Positions 32,748-40,220 of a stretch of 64,000 nucleotides of DNA are shown here, piece by piece. The translations under genes and the position numbers were made by a program. Origin of the DNA: Bradyrhizobium sp. 195 (lineage in GTDB: Bacteria; Pseudomonadota; Alphaproteobacteria; Rhizobiales; Xanthobacteraceae). Below the pieces are notes generated by a model. That model searched no databases and was not told the origin of the DNA. It worked only from the letters and a program-made list of their open reading frames with translations. Position 1 is the first letter of the stretch. Every line of letters begins with the position of its first letter. The stretch is taken from assembly GCF_023101665.1 (NCBI RefSeq), contig NZ_CP082161.1:248001-312000 (forward strand), written 5' to 3'.

Positions 32748-35540
32748 TCACGCCGCCGGTGCGGCAACCGCCTTGTCGCCCGCCATCACATGGGTCAGCG
32801 CGCTCTTGATCGCAGCCTGCCGGGTCGGCGCGCTGATCTGTGCGCCCAGAAGGTCGGTGACGTAGAAAACGTCACGCGCGCGCTCGCCGAAGGTCGCAAC
32901 ATGGGCTGACGCAATGTTGAGGTTGAGCTTCGAGATTGCGGTGGTCAGCTCGTAGAGTAGGCCGGGGCGATCGAGGCCGGAGACCTCGATCACCGTGTAG
33001 CGGTCGGACCATTGGTTGTTGATGGTCACTTCCGGCTCGATCACGAAGGGCCGCGCCTTGCTGCGCAGGGTGCGCCGCGCCACCACTTCGGGCAGGCGCA
33101 GCTTGCCTTCGAGTACGTCCTCGATCATCTCGCCGATGCGCGTGGCGCGGCGACCCTCGTCCTCGTCGCGGTCGTACTCCCGGGAGATCGAGATCGTGTC
33201 GAGCGCACGGCCGTCGGTCGTGGTGTAGATCTGGGCGTCGACGATGTTGGCGCCGGCCGAGGCGCACGCGCCGGCGATGATCGACAGCAGCCAGGGATGG
33301 TCGGCGGCGAAGATCGTCAGCTCGGTGACACCGCGCACCTCGTCGAAGCCGACATTGATCGCGAGCTTGTGGCCGGCCTGCTCGCTGGAGCGGACGAAGC
33401 GGGCGTGACGGATCTTGCGCGGCAGCTCGACCTTGAGCCAATAGGCCGGATAGTGCCGGCCGATATAGGCATCGAGCTCGTCCTCCGGCCATTCGGCGAA
33501 GGCCATGCGGAATTCGGCATAGGCCGCGGCGAGGCGTTTGCCGCGATCGACCTCCGAGAAGCCGCCGGTCAGCACCGGCTCGGTCTCGTAGTAGAGCGAG
33601 CGTAGCAGCTGCGCCTTCCAGCCGTTCCACACGCCGGGACCGACGCCGCGGATGTCGGCGGTGGTCAGGATGGTCAGCAGCTTCATCTGCTCGACCGACT
33701 GCACCACGGCGGCGAAATTCTCGATGGTCTTGCGATCCGAGAGGTCGCGCGACTGCGCGACCGTGGACATCGTCAGGTGCTCCTCGATCAGCCAGGCGAT
33801 GAGTTCGGTGTCGGCCGGGCTGAAGCCGAGCCGCGGGCACAGCCGCCGCGCCACCTTGGCGCCGGCGATCGAGTGATCTTCCGGCCGGCCCTTGGCGACG
33901 TCGTGCAGCAGCGTCGCGATATAGATCACCGCGCGGTGCTCGGGCCGGGACTTGCGCATGAGGTCGCTGGCGAGCGCGAATTCCTCGACGCCGCCGCGCT
34001 CGATGTCCTGCAGGAAGCCGATGCAGCGGATCAGATGCTCGTCGACCGTGTAGTGATGATACATGTTGAACTGCATCATCGAGACGATCTTGCCGAAGGC
34101 GCGGATGAACTGGCCGAGCACGCCGGTCTCGTTCATCCGCCGCAGCACGATCTCGGCGTTGTCCGAGGTCAGGATCTCCATGAACAGCCGGTTGGCCTCG
34201 GGATTTTCGCGAAGCTGCGCGTTGATCAGGCCAAGCGACCGCGTCACGTCGCGCATCGCATCCGGGTGGAAGGCGAGGTTGTTCTTCTGCGCCAGGCGGA
34301 AGATACGGATCAGATTGACGGGATCGTGCTTGAACACGTCGGGCGCTGCAACGTTGATGCGGTTGTTGTCGACGATGAAGTCGTCGCTGTCGGGGACGCG
34401 CCGCTTCACCGCGGTCGGCCGCAGCCGCGCCATCATCCGGCTCAGCACCGGCGCGGGCTTGGCCTGCTGGTCCTCGAGCTTGGCGCAGAGGATGGCGGTG
34501 AGGTTGCCGACTTCCTTGGCGACCAGGAAGTAGTGCTTCATGAAGCGCTCGACGTCCTGCATGCCGGGATGCGAGGTGTAGCCGAGCCGGACCGCGATCT
34601 CGCGCTGGAGGTCGAAGGAGAGGCGCTCTTCGGCGCGGCCGGAGTAAAAGTGCAGATTGCAGCGCACCGACCAGAGGAAATCGGCGCAGCGGCGGAAGCT
34701 GCGATATTCCTGCGCGTCGAACACGCCGCGCTCGACCAGCTCGCTGGTGTCGCGCACGCGGTAGACATATTTGGCGATCCAGAACAGCGTGTGCAGGTCG
34801 CGCAAGGCCCCCTTGCCGTCCTTGACGTTGGGCTCGACCAGGTAGCGCGACTGGCCGCCACGGCGATGCCGCTCCTCGCGCTCGGCGAGCTTTGCGGTGA
34901 CGAATTCCGATGCGGTGCCCTGGACCACCTCCTTGTCGAAGCGCGCAACCAGCTCGTCATAGAGCGGCTTGTCGCCGGTGAGGAAGCGCGTCTCCAGGAT
35001 TGCGGTGCGGATGGTCATGTCGCCGCGCGCCTGCCGAATCGATTCATCGACCGAGCGCGTGGCGTGACCGACCTTCAGCCCCATGTCCCAGAGGCAATAG
35101 AGGATGGCTTCGGCGACCTGCTCGCCCCAGGCGGTCTGCTTGTAGGGCAGGATGAACAGGAGATCGATGTCGGATTCGGGCGCCATCAGACCGCGGCCAT
35201 AGCCGCCGGTCGCGACCACCGCCATGCGCTCGGCGCCGCTCGGGATCGGCGAGCGGTAAAGATGACGGGTCGCCGCCGAATAAAGAATGCGGATGATCTC
35301 GTCCTGGACGTGACACAGCCGCTCGGCGCAGTGACGGCCGTGGCGGTCCTTCAAAAGGATTTCCTGTGCCGCGGCGCGTGCCGCGATCAGCTCGGCCTTG
35401 AGCAATTGCGCCATGGCGGTGCGGAACGCATCTTCGCGTCCCTGATGCTTTTCGGCAAGCGCATCGACCGCGGCGGTGATCCGCGCCGTGTCGAAACGAT
35501 CGTCCATCTCGGCCTTGTGCTCAGTCGCGACGCTGTCCAT
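32748..35540 (-). CDS. glnD: Bifunctional [protein-PII] uridylyltransferase/uridylyl-removing enzyme
   Basis: A 930-residue GlnD with all domains. The nucleotidyltransferase carries ATGGYGRGLMAPESDIDLLF near residue 112, a helical linker follows, the HD phosphohydrolase has ATLLHDVAKGRPEDHS near 540, and two C-terminal ACT domains start near 720 and 850. It uridylylates PII (GlnB/GlnK) under nitrogen limitation and removes UMP when glutamine binds the ACT domains. ATG 35540 lies after GGTGAG. It stands alone, divergent from the ssuA gene, which fits joint nitrogen/sulfur nutrient sensing only by position. Confidence 0.97.
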   Translation of the reverse strand: MDSVATEHKAEMDDRFDTARITAAVDALAEKHQGREDAFRTAMAQLLKAELIAARAAAQEILLKDRHGRHCAERLCHVQDEIIRILYSAATRHLYRSPIPSGAERMAVVATGGYGRGLMAPESDIDLLFILPYKQTAWGEQVAEAILYCLWDMGLKVGHATRSVDESIRQARGDMTIRTAILETRFLTGDKPLYDELVARFDKEVVQGTASEFVTAKLAEREERHRRGGQSRYLVEPNVKDGKGALRDLHTLFWIAKYVYRVRDTSELVERGVFDAQEYRSFRRCADFLWSVRCNLHFYSGRAEERLSFDLQREIAVRLGYTSHPGMQDVERFMKHYFLVAKEVGNLTAILCAKLEDQQAKPAPVLSRMMARLRPTAVKRRVPDSDDFIVDNNRINVAAPDVFKHDPVNLIRIFRLAQKNNLAFHPDAMRDVTRSLGLINAQLRENPEANRLFMEILTSDNAEIVLRRMNETGVLGQFIRAFGKIVSMMQFNMYHHYTVDEHLIRCIGFLQDIERGGVEEFALASDLMRKSRPEHRAVIYIATLLHDVAKGRPEDHSIAGAKVARRLCPRLGFSPADTELIAWLIEEHLTMSTVAQSRDLSDRKTIENFAAVVQSVEQMKLLTILTTADIRGVGPGVWNGWKAQLLRSLYYETEPVLTGGFSEVDRGKRLAAAYAEFRMAFAEWPEDELDAYIGRHYPAYWLKVELPRKIRHARFVRSSEQAGHKLAINVGFDEVRGVTELTIFAADHPWLLSIIAGACASAGANIVDAQIYTTTDGRALDTISISREYDRDEDEGRRATRIGEMIEDVLEGKLRLPEVVARRTLRSKARPFVIEPEVTINNQWSDRYTVIEVSGLDRPGLLYELTTAISKLNLNIASAHVATFGERARDVFYVTDLLGAQISAPTRQAAIKSALTHVMAGDKAVAAPAA

Positions 35541-35690
35541 GGCTCACCGGATATAAGAGGTGACAGGCGCTGTCACCCGCCATTCTCTGGCAATAGTCGT
35601 TCCATGCTGGAAAGCTGCGGCTTTGGACAAATCTGTGCTCGGCCGGCGGGCCTTCAAGGGGCGGATTTTCTCGTTGATTTTTAGATATAA

Positions 35691-35709
35691 CTCATTGAAA
35701 AACAATGAG
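35691..35709 (+). promoter_or_regulatory. Perfect inverted repeat before ssuA
   Basis: CTCATTG and CAATGAG flank AAAAA, about 20 bp before the ssuA start and directly upstream of its GGAGGAGG ribosome site. It could be an operator or a 5' leader hairpin. The surrounding DNA (TTAGATATAACTCATTG) is AT-rich, as a promoter would be. Confidence 0.45.
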
Positions 35710-35728
35710 GTTTTGGAGGAGGCTTGGC

Positions 35729-36700
35729 ATGACCAGGATGACACGACGTATTCTGCTGGCGGGAGCGGTTGCGCTCGCCATGACCCAAGCGGCAAAGGCG
35801 GCGGATCCGCTCAAGGAAATCCGCATCGACTGGGCGACCTACAATCCGGTGTCGATGGTCCTGAAGCAGAAAGGGCTGCTCGAGAAGGAGTTTGCCAAGG
35901 ACGGTATCACGGTCACCTGGGTGCAGTCGGCCGGGTCCAACAAGGCGCTCGAATTCCTCAATGCGGGCTCGATCGATTTCGGCTCGACCGCGGGCTCGGC
36001 GGCGCTGGTGGCGAAGATCAACGGCAACCCGATCAAGTCGATCTACGTCTATTCGCGTCCCGAGTGGACCGCGCTGGTGACGGGCAAGGATTCCAAGATT
36101 GCCAGCGTGGCCGATCTCAAGGGCAAGCGCGTCGCGGTGACGCGCGGCACCGATCCGCACATCTTCCTGGTGCGCGCTCTGCTTGGCGCCGGCCTGACCG
36201 AGAAGGACATCACGCCGGTGCTGCTCCAGCACGCCGACGGCAAGACGGCGCTGATCCGCGGTGACGTCGATGCCTGGGCCGGCCTCGATCCGATGATGGC
36301 GCAGGCCGAGGTCGAGGAAGGCGCAAAGCTGTTCTACCGCAAGGCCGACGCGAACACCTGGGGCATCCTCAATGTGCGCGAGCAGTTTTTGAAGGACCAT
36401 CCTGACGCCGCTCGCCGCGTGCTCGCGGTGTACGAGGAGGCGCGAAAGTATTCGCTGGCGAATTACGACGAGCTGAAAAAGACCTTCATCGCCGTCACAA
36501 AGCTGCCTGAGGCTGTCGTCGACAAGCAGCTCAAGGAGCGCACCGAGCTCACCCATAGCCGCATCGGCGCGCCCCAGCGCGAGTCGATCCTCGCCGCCGG
36601 CCTCGCGCTGCAACAGGCCGGCGTCGTCGATGCCAAAGTCGACGTGAAGGCGACGCTGGATACCCTGATCGATGACCAGGTTCCGCTGCCGACGAATTGA
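35729..36700 (+). CDS. ssuA: Aliphatic sulfonate-type ABC substrate-binding protein
   Basis: A 323-residue periplasmic protein with a signal peptide cut after AAKA near residue 26. IRIDWATYNPVSMVLKQKGLLEKEF, GSAALVAKINGNPIK and a VTRGTDPHIFLVRALL segment match SsuA/TauA/NrtA-type binding proteins. It delivers sulfonate (or nitrate/taurine-like) ligands to the permease at 36914. ATG 35729 has a strong GGAGGAGG. The gene order (binding protein, permease, ATPase) is that of ssu loci, but the monooxygenase gene ssuD is not adjacent. Ligand identity is inference. Confidence 0.88.
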   Translation: MTRMTRRILLAGAVALAMTQAAKAADPLKEIRIDWATYNPVSMVLKQKGLLEKEFAKDGITVTWVQSAGSNKALEFLNAGSIDFGSTAGSAALVAKINGNPIKSIYVYSRPEWTALVTGKDSKIASVADLKGKRVAVTRGTDPHIFLVRALLGAGLTEKDITPVLLQHADGKTALIRGDVDAWAGLDPMMAQAEVEEGAKLFYRKADANTWGILNVREQFLKDHPDAARRVLAVYEEARKYSLANYDELKKTFIAVTKLPEAVVDKQLKERTELTHSRIGAPQRESILAAGLALQQAGVVDAKVDVKATLDTLIDDQVPLPTN

Positions 36701-36709
36701 CGCTCTCAA

Positions 36710-36846
36710 CCCTCCCCCCTTGTGGGGGAGGGTGGCTTCGCAAAGCGAAGCCGGGTGAGGGGTATCTATCCTCACGATCAGTGTTGCGAGTGGAGAAAAC
36801 CCCTCATCCGGCGCTTCGCGCCACCTTCTCCCACAAGGGGAGAAGG
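36710..36846. repeat. Palindromic element between ssuA and ssuC
   Basis: Arms CCTCCCCCTTGTGGGGGAGG...CTTCTCCCACAAGGGGAGAAGG with inner GGCTTCGCAAAGCGAAGCC hairpin and TGGCGCGAAGCG-like partner. It fills the 213-bp gap inside the apparent ssuACB operon. Confidence 0.85.
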
Positions 36847-36913
36847 AAGAGAGCGGCGGCGAGGCGGCAATAGTAGTGTTGCATTCCCCGACCAGACGCG
36901 CTTCCTACCGGCC

Positions 36914-37759
36914 ATGATCTCCGACGCGCCAGTCCTGCAACAAGCCTCCGAACCGGCCGAAAACGTCGACGCGCCTTCGCGGCTGTCGCGCTATGCGCGG
37001 CCGCTGCTTGGGATATTGCTGCCGCTGACGCTCGCGGTCGGTTGGGAACTCGTGGTCTGGCTCGGCTGGTCCAACGGCCGGCTGGTGCCGCCGCCCTCGC
37101 GCATCTTTGCCACCATCGCCGAGCTCGCCCGTTCAGGCGAGCTGGTCCGCCACATTGCCGCGACGCTGTGGCGCGTCGCGCTCGGCTTCGCGTTCGGCGT
37201 GGCCGCAGGCACGCTGCTGGGAGCCATCTCCGGCTATTGGTCGCTCGCCCGCCGGCTGCTCGATCCGACCGTGCAAGCGCTGCGCGCGATCCCCTCGCTG
37301 GCCTGGGTGCCGCTGTTCATCCTCTGGCTCGGCATCTTCGAGACCTCGAAGGTCGCGCTGATCGCGGTCGGCGTGTTCTTCCCGGTCTATCTCGGCGTGA
37401 TGGGCGCGATCCTTTCGGTCGACCGCAAGATCGTGGAGGTCGGTCGCACCTTCCGCCTGTCCGGCCCGGCGATGATCCGCCGCATCCTGTTGCCCGCCGT
37501 GTTGCCGGCCTATGTCGTGTCCTTGCGCGTCGGGCTCGGCCTCGGCTGGATGTTCGTCGTGGCGGCCGAGCTGATCGGCGCCTCCGAAGGCCTCGGTTAT
37601 CTCCTGCTCGACGGCCAGCAGCTCGGCAAGCCCGCGCAGATCCTGGCAGCGATCGTGATCTTCGCCATCCTCGGCAAGCTCACCGATTGGCTCATCGAGG
37701 TCGCCGCCGCGCCCTTCCTGCGATGGCAGGATGCCTTCGTCCGCGCAAAGGGAGCCTAA
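36914..37759 (+). CDS. ssuC: ABC transporter permease, SsuC type
   Basis: A 281-residue protein with six transmembrane segments of the binding-protein-dependent transport family. The EAA-like cytoplasmic loop reads GRTFRLSGPAMIRRILLPAVLPAYVVS around residues 178-204, including the conserved Gly and LP. ATG 36914 begins the conserved N-terminus; a long open frame upstream runs through the repeat at 36710 and is not supported. It is followed 5 bp later by the ATPase gene, so the two are translationally linked. Confidence 0.9.
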   Translation: MISDAPVLQQASEPAENVDAPSRLSRYARPLLGILLPLTLAVGWELVVWLGWSNGRLVPPPSRIFATIAELARSGELVRHIAATLWRVALGFAFGVAAGTLLGAISGYWSLARRLLDPTVQALRAIPSLAWVPLFILWLGIFETSKVALIAVGVFFPVYLGVMGAILSVDRKIVEVGRTFRLSGPAMIRRILLPAVLPAYVVSLRVGLGLGWMFVVAAELIGASEGLGYLLLDGQQLGKPAQILAAIVIFAILGKLTDWLIEVAAAPFLRWQDAFVRAKGA

Positions 37760-37764
37760 AGGCG

Positions 37765-38550
37765 ATGCTGGCGCTCGATCGGGTCAGCAAGACCTATCCG
37801 AACGGCGTGCAGGCGCTGGCGCGCTTCTCCGCCGAGATCAGGCAAGGCGAGATCGTCGCCATTATCGGCGGCTCCGGCTGCGGCAAATCAACGTTGCTCC
37901 GCGCCGTCGCCGGTCTCGACCGCGCCAGCTCGGGCACCGTGACGCTCGACAATGAGGCGATCAGTTCGCCCCATGCCAAGATCGGCATCATCTTCCAGGA
38001 GCCCAGGCTTTTGCCTTGGCTCAGCGTGGCCGAGAATATCGGCTTTGGCCTTGCCGATCTGCCCGCGGCTGAGCGGCGCGAGAAGGTGGCGCGGGCGCTC
38101 GCGCGGGTCGGGCTGGCCGAGAAGGCGCAGGCCTGGCCGCGCGAACTCTCCGGCGGACAGGCGCAGCGCGTCGCGATCGCCCGCGCATTGGTGCCGCAGC
38201 CGGAGGTGCTCTTGCTCGACGAGCCGTTCTCCGCGCTCGATGCCTTCACCCGCCGCGACCTTCAGGATCATCTGCTCGACCTCTGGGCCGACACCCGGCC
38301 GACGCTCATCCTGGTCACGCATGACGTCGACGAGGCCGTCGTGCTGGCCGACCGCGTCCTGGTGATGCGGCCGCGACCGGGGCGGCTGTTCGATCAGATC
38401 GAGATCAATCTCGGCCGTCCGCGTGACCGCAATGCGCCGTTGTTCGAGAATTTCAAGCGAAGTGTGCTGACGTCACTCGACCGTTCGCTCGACCGCAGCG
38501 TGCCTGACCGTGACGCAACCCAGGGTCCCGGTCAGGCCATGTGGTGGTGA
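37765..38550 (+). CDS. ssuB: ABC transporter ATP-binding protein, SsuB type
   Basis: A 261-residue ATPase: Walker A IIGGSGCGKSTLL near residue 35, the Q-loop FQEPRLLPW, LSGGQAQRVAIARAL near 125, Walker B LLLDEPFSALD and the H-loop VTHDVDEAV. FQEPRLLPW is typical of nitrate/sulfonate/taurine importers. ATG 37765 follows the ssuC stop by 5 bp, with an AAAGG in between. It energises import of the SsuA ligand. The C-terminal tail is rich in Asp/Arg and unusual in length, with repeated SLDRSLDRS. Confidence 0.92.
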   Translation: MLALDRVSKTYPNGVQALARFSAEIRQGEIVAIIGGSGCGKSTLLRAVAGLDRASSGTVTLDNEAISSPHAKIGIIFQEPRLLPWLSVAENIGFGLADLPAAERREKVARALARVGLAEKAQAWPRELSGGQAQRVAIARALVPQPEVLLLDEPFSALDAFTRRDLQDHLLDLWADTRPTLILVTHDVDEAVVLADRVLVMRPRPGRLFDQIEINLGRPRDRNAPLFENFKRSVLTSLDRSLDRSVPDRDATQGPGQAMWW

Positions 38551-38605
38551 CAATTTCTCTCCGAGCCGGTACATCGAAGGGCGATTTTTCCGGGAGAGAA
38601 CGAAC

Positions 38606-39115
38606 ATGGACGCTGCAGAGCTGCGCCAGATGCAGGCTCCGATCAAGGAGCGCTACAAGACCGACCCCAAGACCGCGCTGATCACGCTGAAGGCCAAGGG
38701 CTCCACCGATGGCGAAGGCATCGCCTGCAAGGTCGAGACCGGTCGCGCCATCGCAATGGCGGGCCTGCATCCGGCGACCGGCGGCTCCGGCCTTGAGCTC
38801 TGCTCCGGCGACATGTTGCTCGAAGCCTTGGTGGCTTGTGCCGGTGTCACCCTGAAATCGGTTGCGACCGCGATCGAGGTGCCCTTGAAGACCGGCAACG
38901 TCTATGCCGAGGGCGATCTCGATTTCCGCGGCACGCTCGGCATCGACAAGGAGACCCCGGTCGGCTTCGCCGAGATCCGTCTGCGCTTCGAGGTCGACAC
39001 CGACGCGCCGCAGGACAAGCTCGATCTGCTGCTCAAGCTGACCGAGCGCTATTGCGTGGTCTATCAGACCATCAAGAACGGCCCGAAGGTGTCGGTATCG
39101 ATGCAGCGGATGTGA
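38606..39115 (+). CDS. OsmC-family peroxide reductase-like protein
   Basis: A 169-residue OsmC/Ohr-fold protein. The two redox cysteines occur as SGLELCSGDMLLEALVACAG, the first near residue 72 and the second near 79-85, matching the family's CxxE...C pattern. ATG 38606 follows GGGAGAGA at good spacing. Such proteins reduce organic hydroperoxides with lipoyl or thiol donors in the cytosol; specificity cannot be fixed here. It lies 55 bp after ssuB on the same strand and may be co-transcribed, which would link it to sulfur supply. Confidence 0.88.
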   Translation: MDAAELRQMQAPIKERYKTDPKTALITLKAKGSTDGEGIACKVETGRAIAMAGLHPATGGSGLELCSGDMLLEALVACAGVTLKSVATAIEVPLKTGNVYAEGDLDFRGTLGIDKETPVGFAEIRLRFEVDTDAPQDKLDLLLKLTERYCVVYQTIKNGPKVSVSMQRM

Positions 39116-39142
39116 GGCGAGAAGCGTAGCAAAACAGTCGGT

Positions 39143-39290
39143 GTCGTCCCGGGGCGCGCCACTTGGCGCGAGCCCGGGACCCATAACCACAGGCCGTCGT
39201 GATATCAGACGGCCGTTGCTCCAGCTCTTGAACCACTACAGCCTGTGGTTATGGATTCCGGGCTCGCGCTTCGCGCGCCCCGGAATGACA
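39143..39290. repeat. Palindromic intergenic element, family B copy 3
   Basis: Two GC hairpins (GTCGTCCCGGGGCGCGCC... and ...GGCTCGCGCTTCGCGCGCCCCGGAAT) around the inner pair CATAACCACAGG / CCTGTGGTTATG. It ends 6 bp before the start codon of the membrane-protein gene at 39297, so its right arm lies in that gene's leader or promoter. Confidence 0.9.
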
Positions 39291-39296
39291 GATAGA

Positions 39297-40103
39297 ATGT
39301 CCCTCGACCTTCACTTCCTCCTCTTCCTCCTCTTGCGCATGGCGATCTCCGCGGCGTTCGTCGTGACGGCGTCGATCATCACCGAACGCGCCGGCCCGGT
39401 GATCGGCGCGCTGGTCGCGACCTTGCCGATCTCGGCCGGCCCGTCCTACGTCTTCCTCGCACTCGATCACGACGCCGCCTTCATCGCGCAAGGCTCGCTG
39501 GCGAGTCTCCCGATCAACGCGGCAACGATCTTCATGTGCCTCACTTATGTCGTGCTGGCGCAGCGGCACAGTCTTCTGGTGAGTGGTGGAAGCGCGGTCG
39601 CGGTCTGGATCGTGCTTGCTTCGATCATTCGTCAGTTCGACTGGTCGCTCACCGCCGGACTGGCTGCGAATCTGATCGCCTTCGGCATCTGCATTCCGCT
39701 GCTGGCCGGCTATCGCCATGTGAAGATGCCGCTGGTGACGCGCCGCTGGTATGACGTGCCGATGCGGGCCTCGCTGGTTGCGACGCTCGTCGCGATCGTG
39801 GTCTCGACCTCGGGCTGGGTCGGTCCCCGCATCAGCGGCATCATCGCGCTGTACCCGGTCGTGTTCACCAGCATCATGGTGATCCTGCATCCGCGTATCG
39901 GCGGCCCGCCGACCGCCGCGGTGCTTGCCAACTCCGCCTGGGGGCTGCTCGGATTTGGCATGGCGATCGCGGTGGTGCATGTCGGCGCCGCCAATTTCGG
40001 CTCCACCATTGGCCTCAGCCTCGCGCTGACGACCTGCATCGTGTGGAATCTGACGTTGTGGTGGTGGGGGCGAAGGAAGCGGAAGGCTGCCGCGGTTTCG
40101 TAG
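39297..40103 (+). CDS. Multi-pass inner-membrane protein of unknown function
   Basis: A 268-residue protein with about eight hydrophobic segments. The motif GPVIGALVATLPISAGPSYVFLALDHD near residue 30 and GPRISGIIALYPVVFTSIMVILHPRIGGPPTAAVLANS near 178-215 look like an internal repeat of a transporter-like fold. I do not recognise the family. ATG 39297 is the first sensible start; the open frame upstream is a repeat element. It stands alone between repeats, and no partner gene is suggested. Confidence 0.78.
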   Translation: MSLDLHFLLFLLLRMAISAAFVVTASIITERAGPVIGALVATLPISAGPSYVFLALDHDAAFIAQGSLASLPINAATIFMCLTYVVLAQRHSLLVSGGSAVAVWIVLASIIRQFDWSLTAGLAANLIAFGICIPLLAGYRHVKMPLVTRRWYDVPMRASLVATLVAIVVSTSGWVGPRISGIIALYPVVFTSIMVILHPRIGGPPTAAVLANSAWGLLGFGMAIAVVHVGAANFGSTIGLSLALTTCIVWNLTLWWWGRRKRKAAAVS

Positions 40104-40106
40104 CTT

Positions 40107-40204
40107 CGTAGGGTGGGTAAAGGCGCGCGCTTGCGCGCCGTGCCCACGTCTTTCCCTCGATCAACGCACAGGACGTGGGCACGCTTCGCTTTGCCCACCC
40201 TACG
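40107..40204. repeat. Palindromic intergenic element, family A copy 3
   Basis: CGTAGGGTGGGTAAAGG...CTTTGCCCACCCTACG arms with GCGCGCGCTTGCGCGC and CGTGGGCA hairpins. It lies between the convergent membrane-protein gene and mutS. Confidence 0.9.
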
Positions 40205-40220
40205 AGACCTACGGCACCTT

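Noticed and set aside
33777..35684. 635-codon open frame antisense to glnD
   Set aside because: No domain pattern, and glnD on the other strand is complete with all its motifs.
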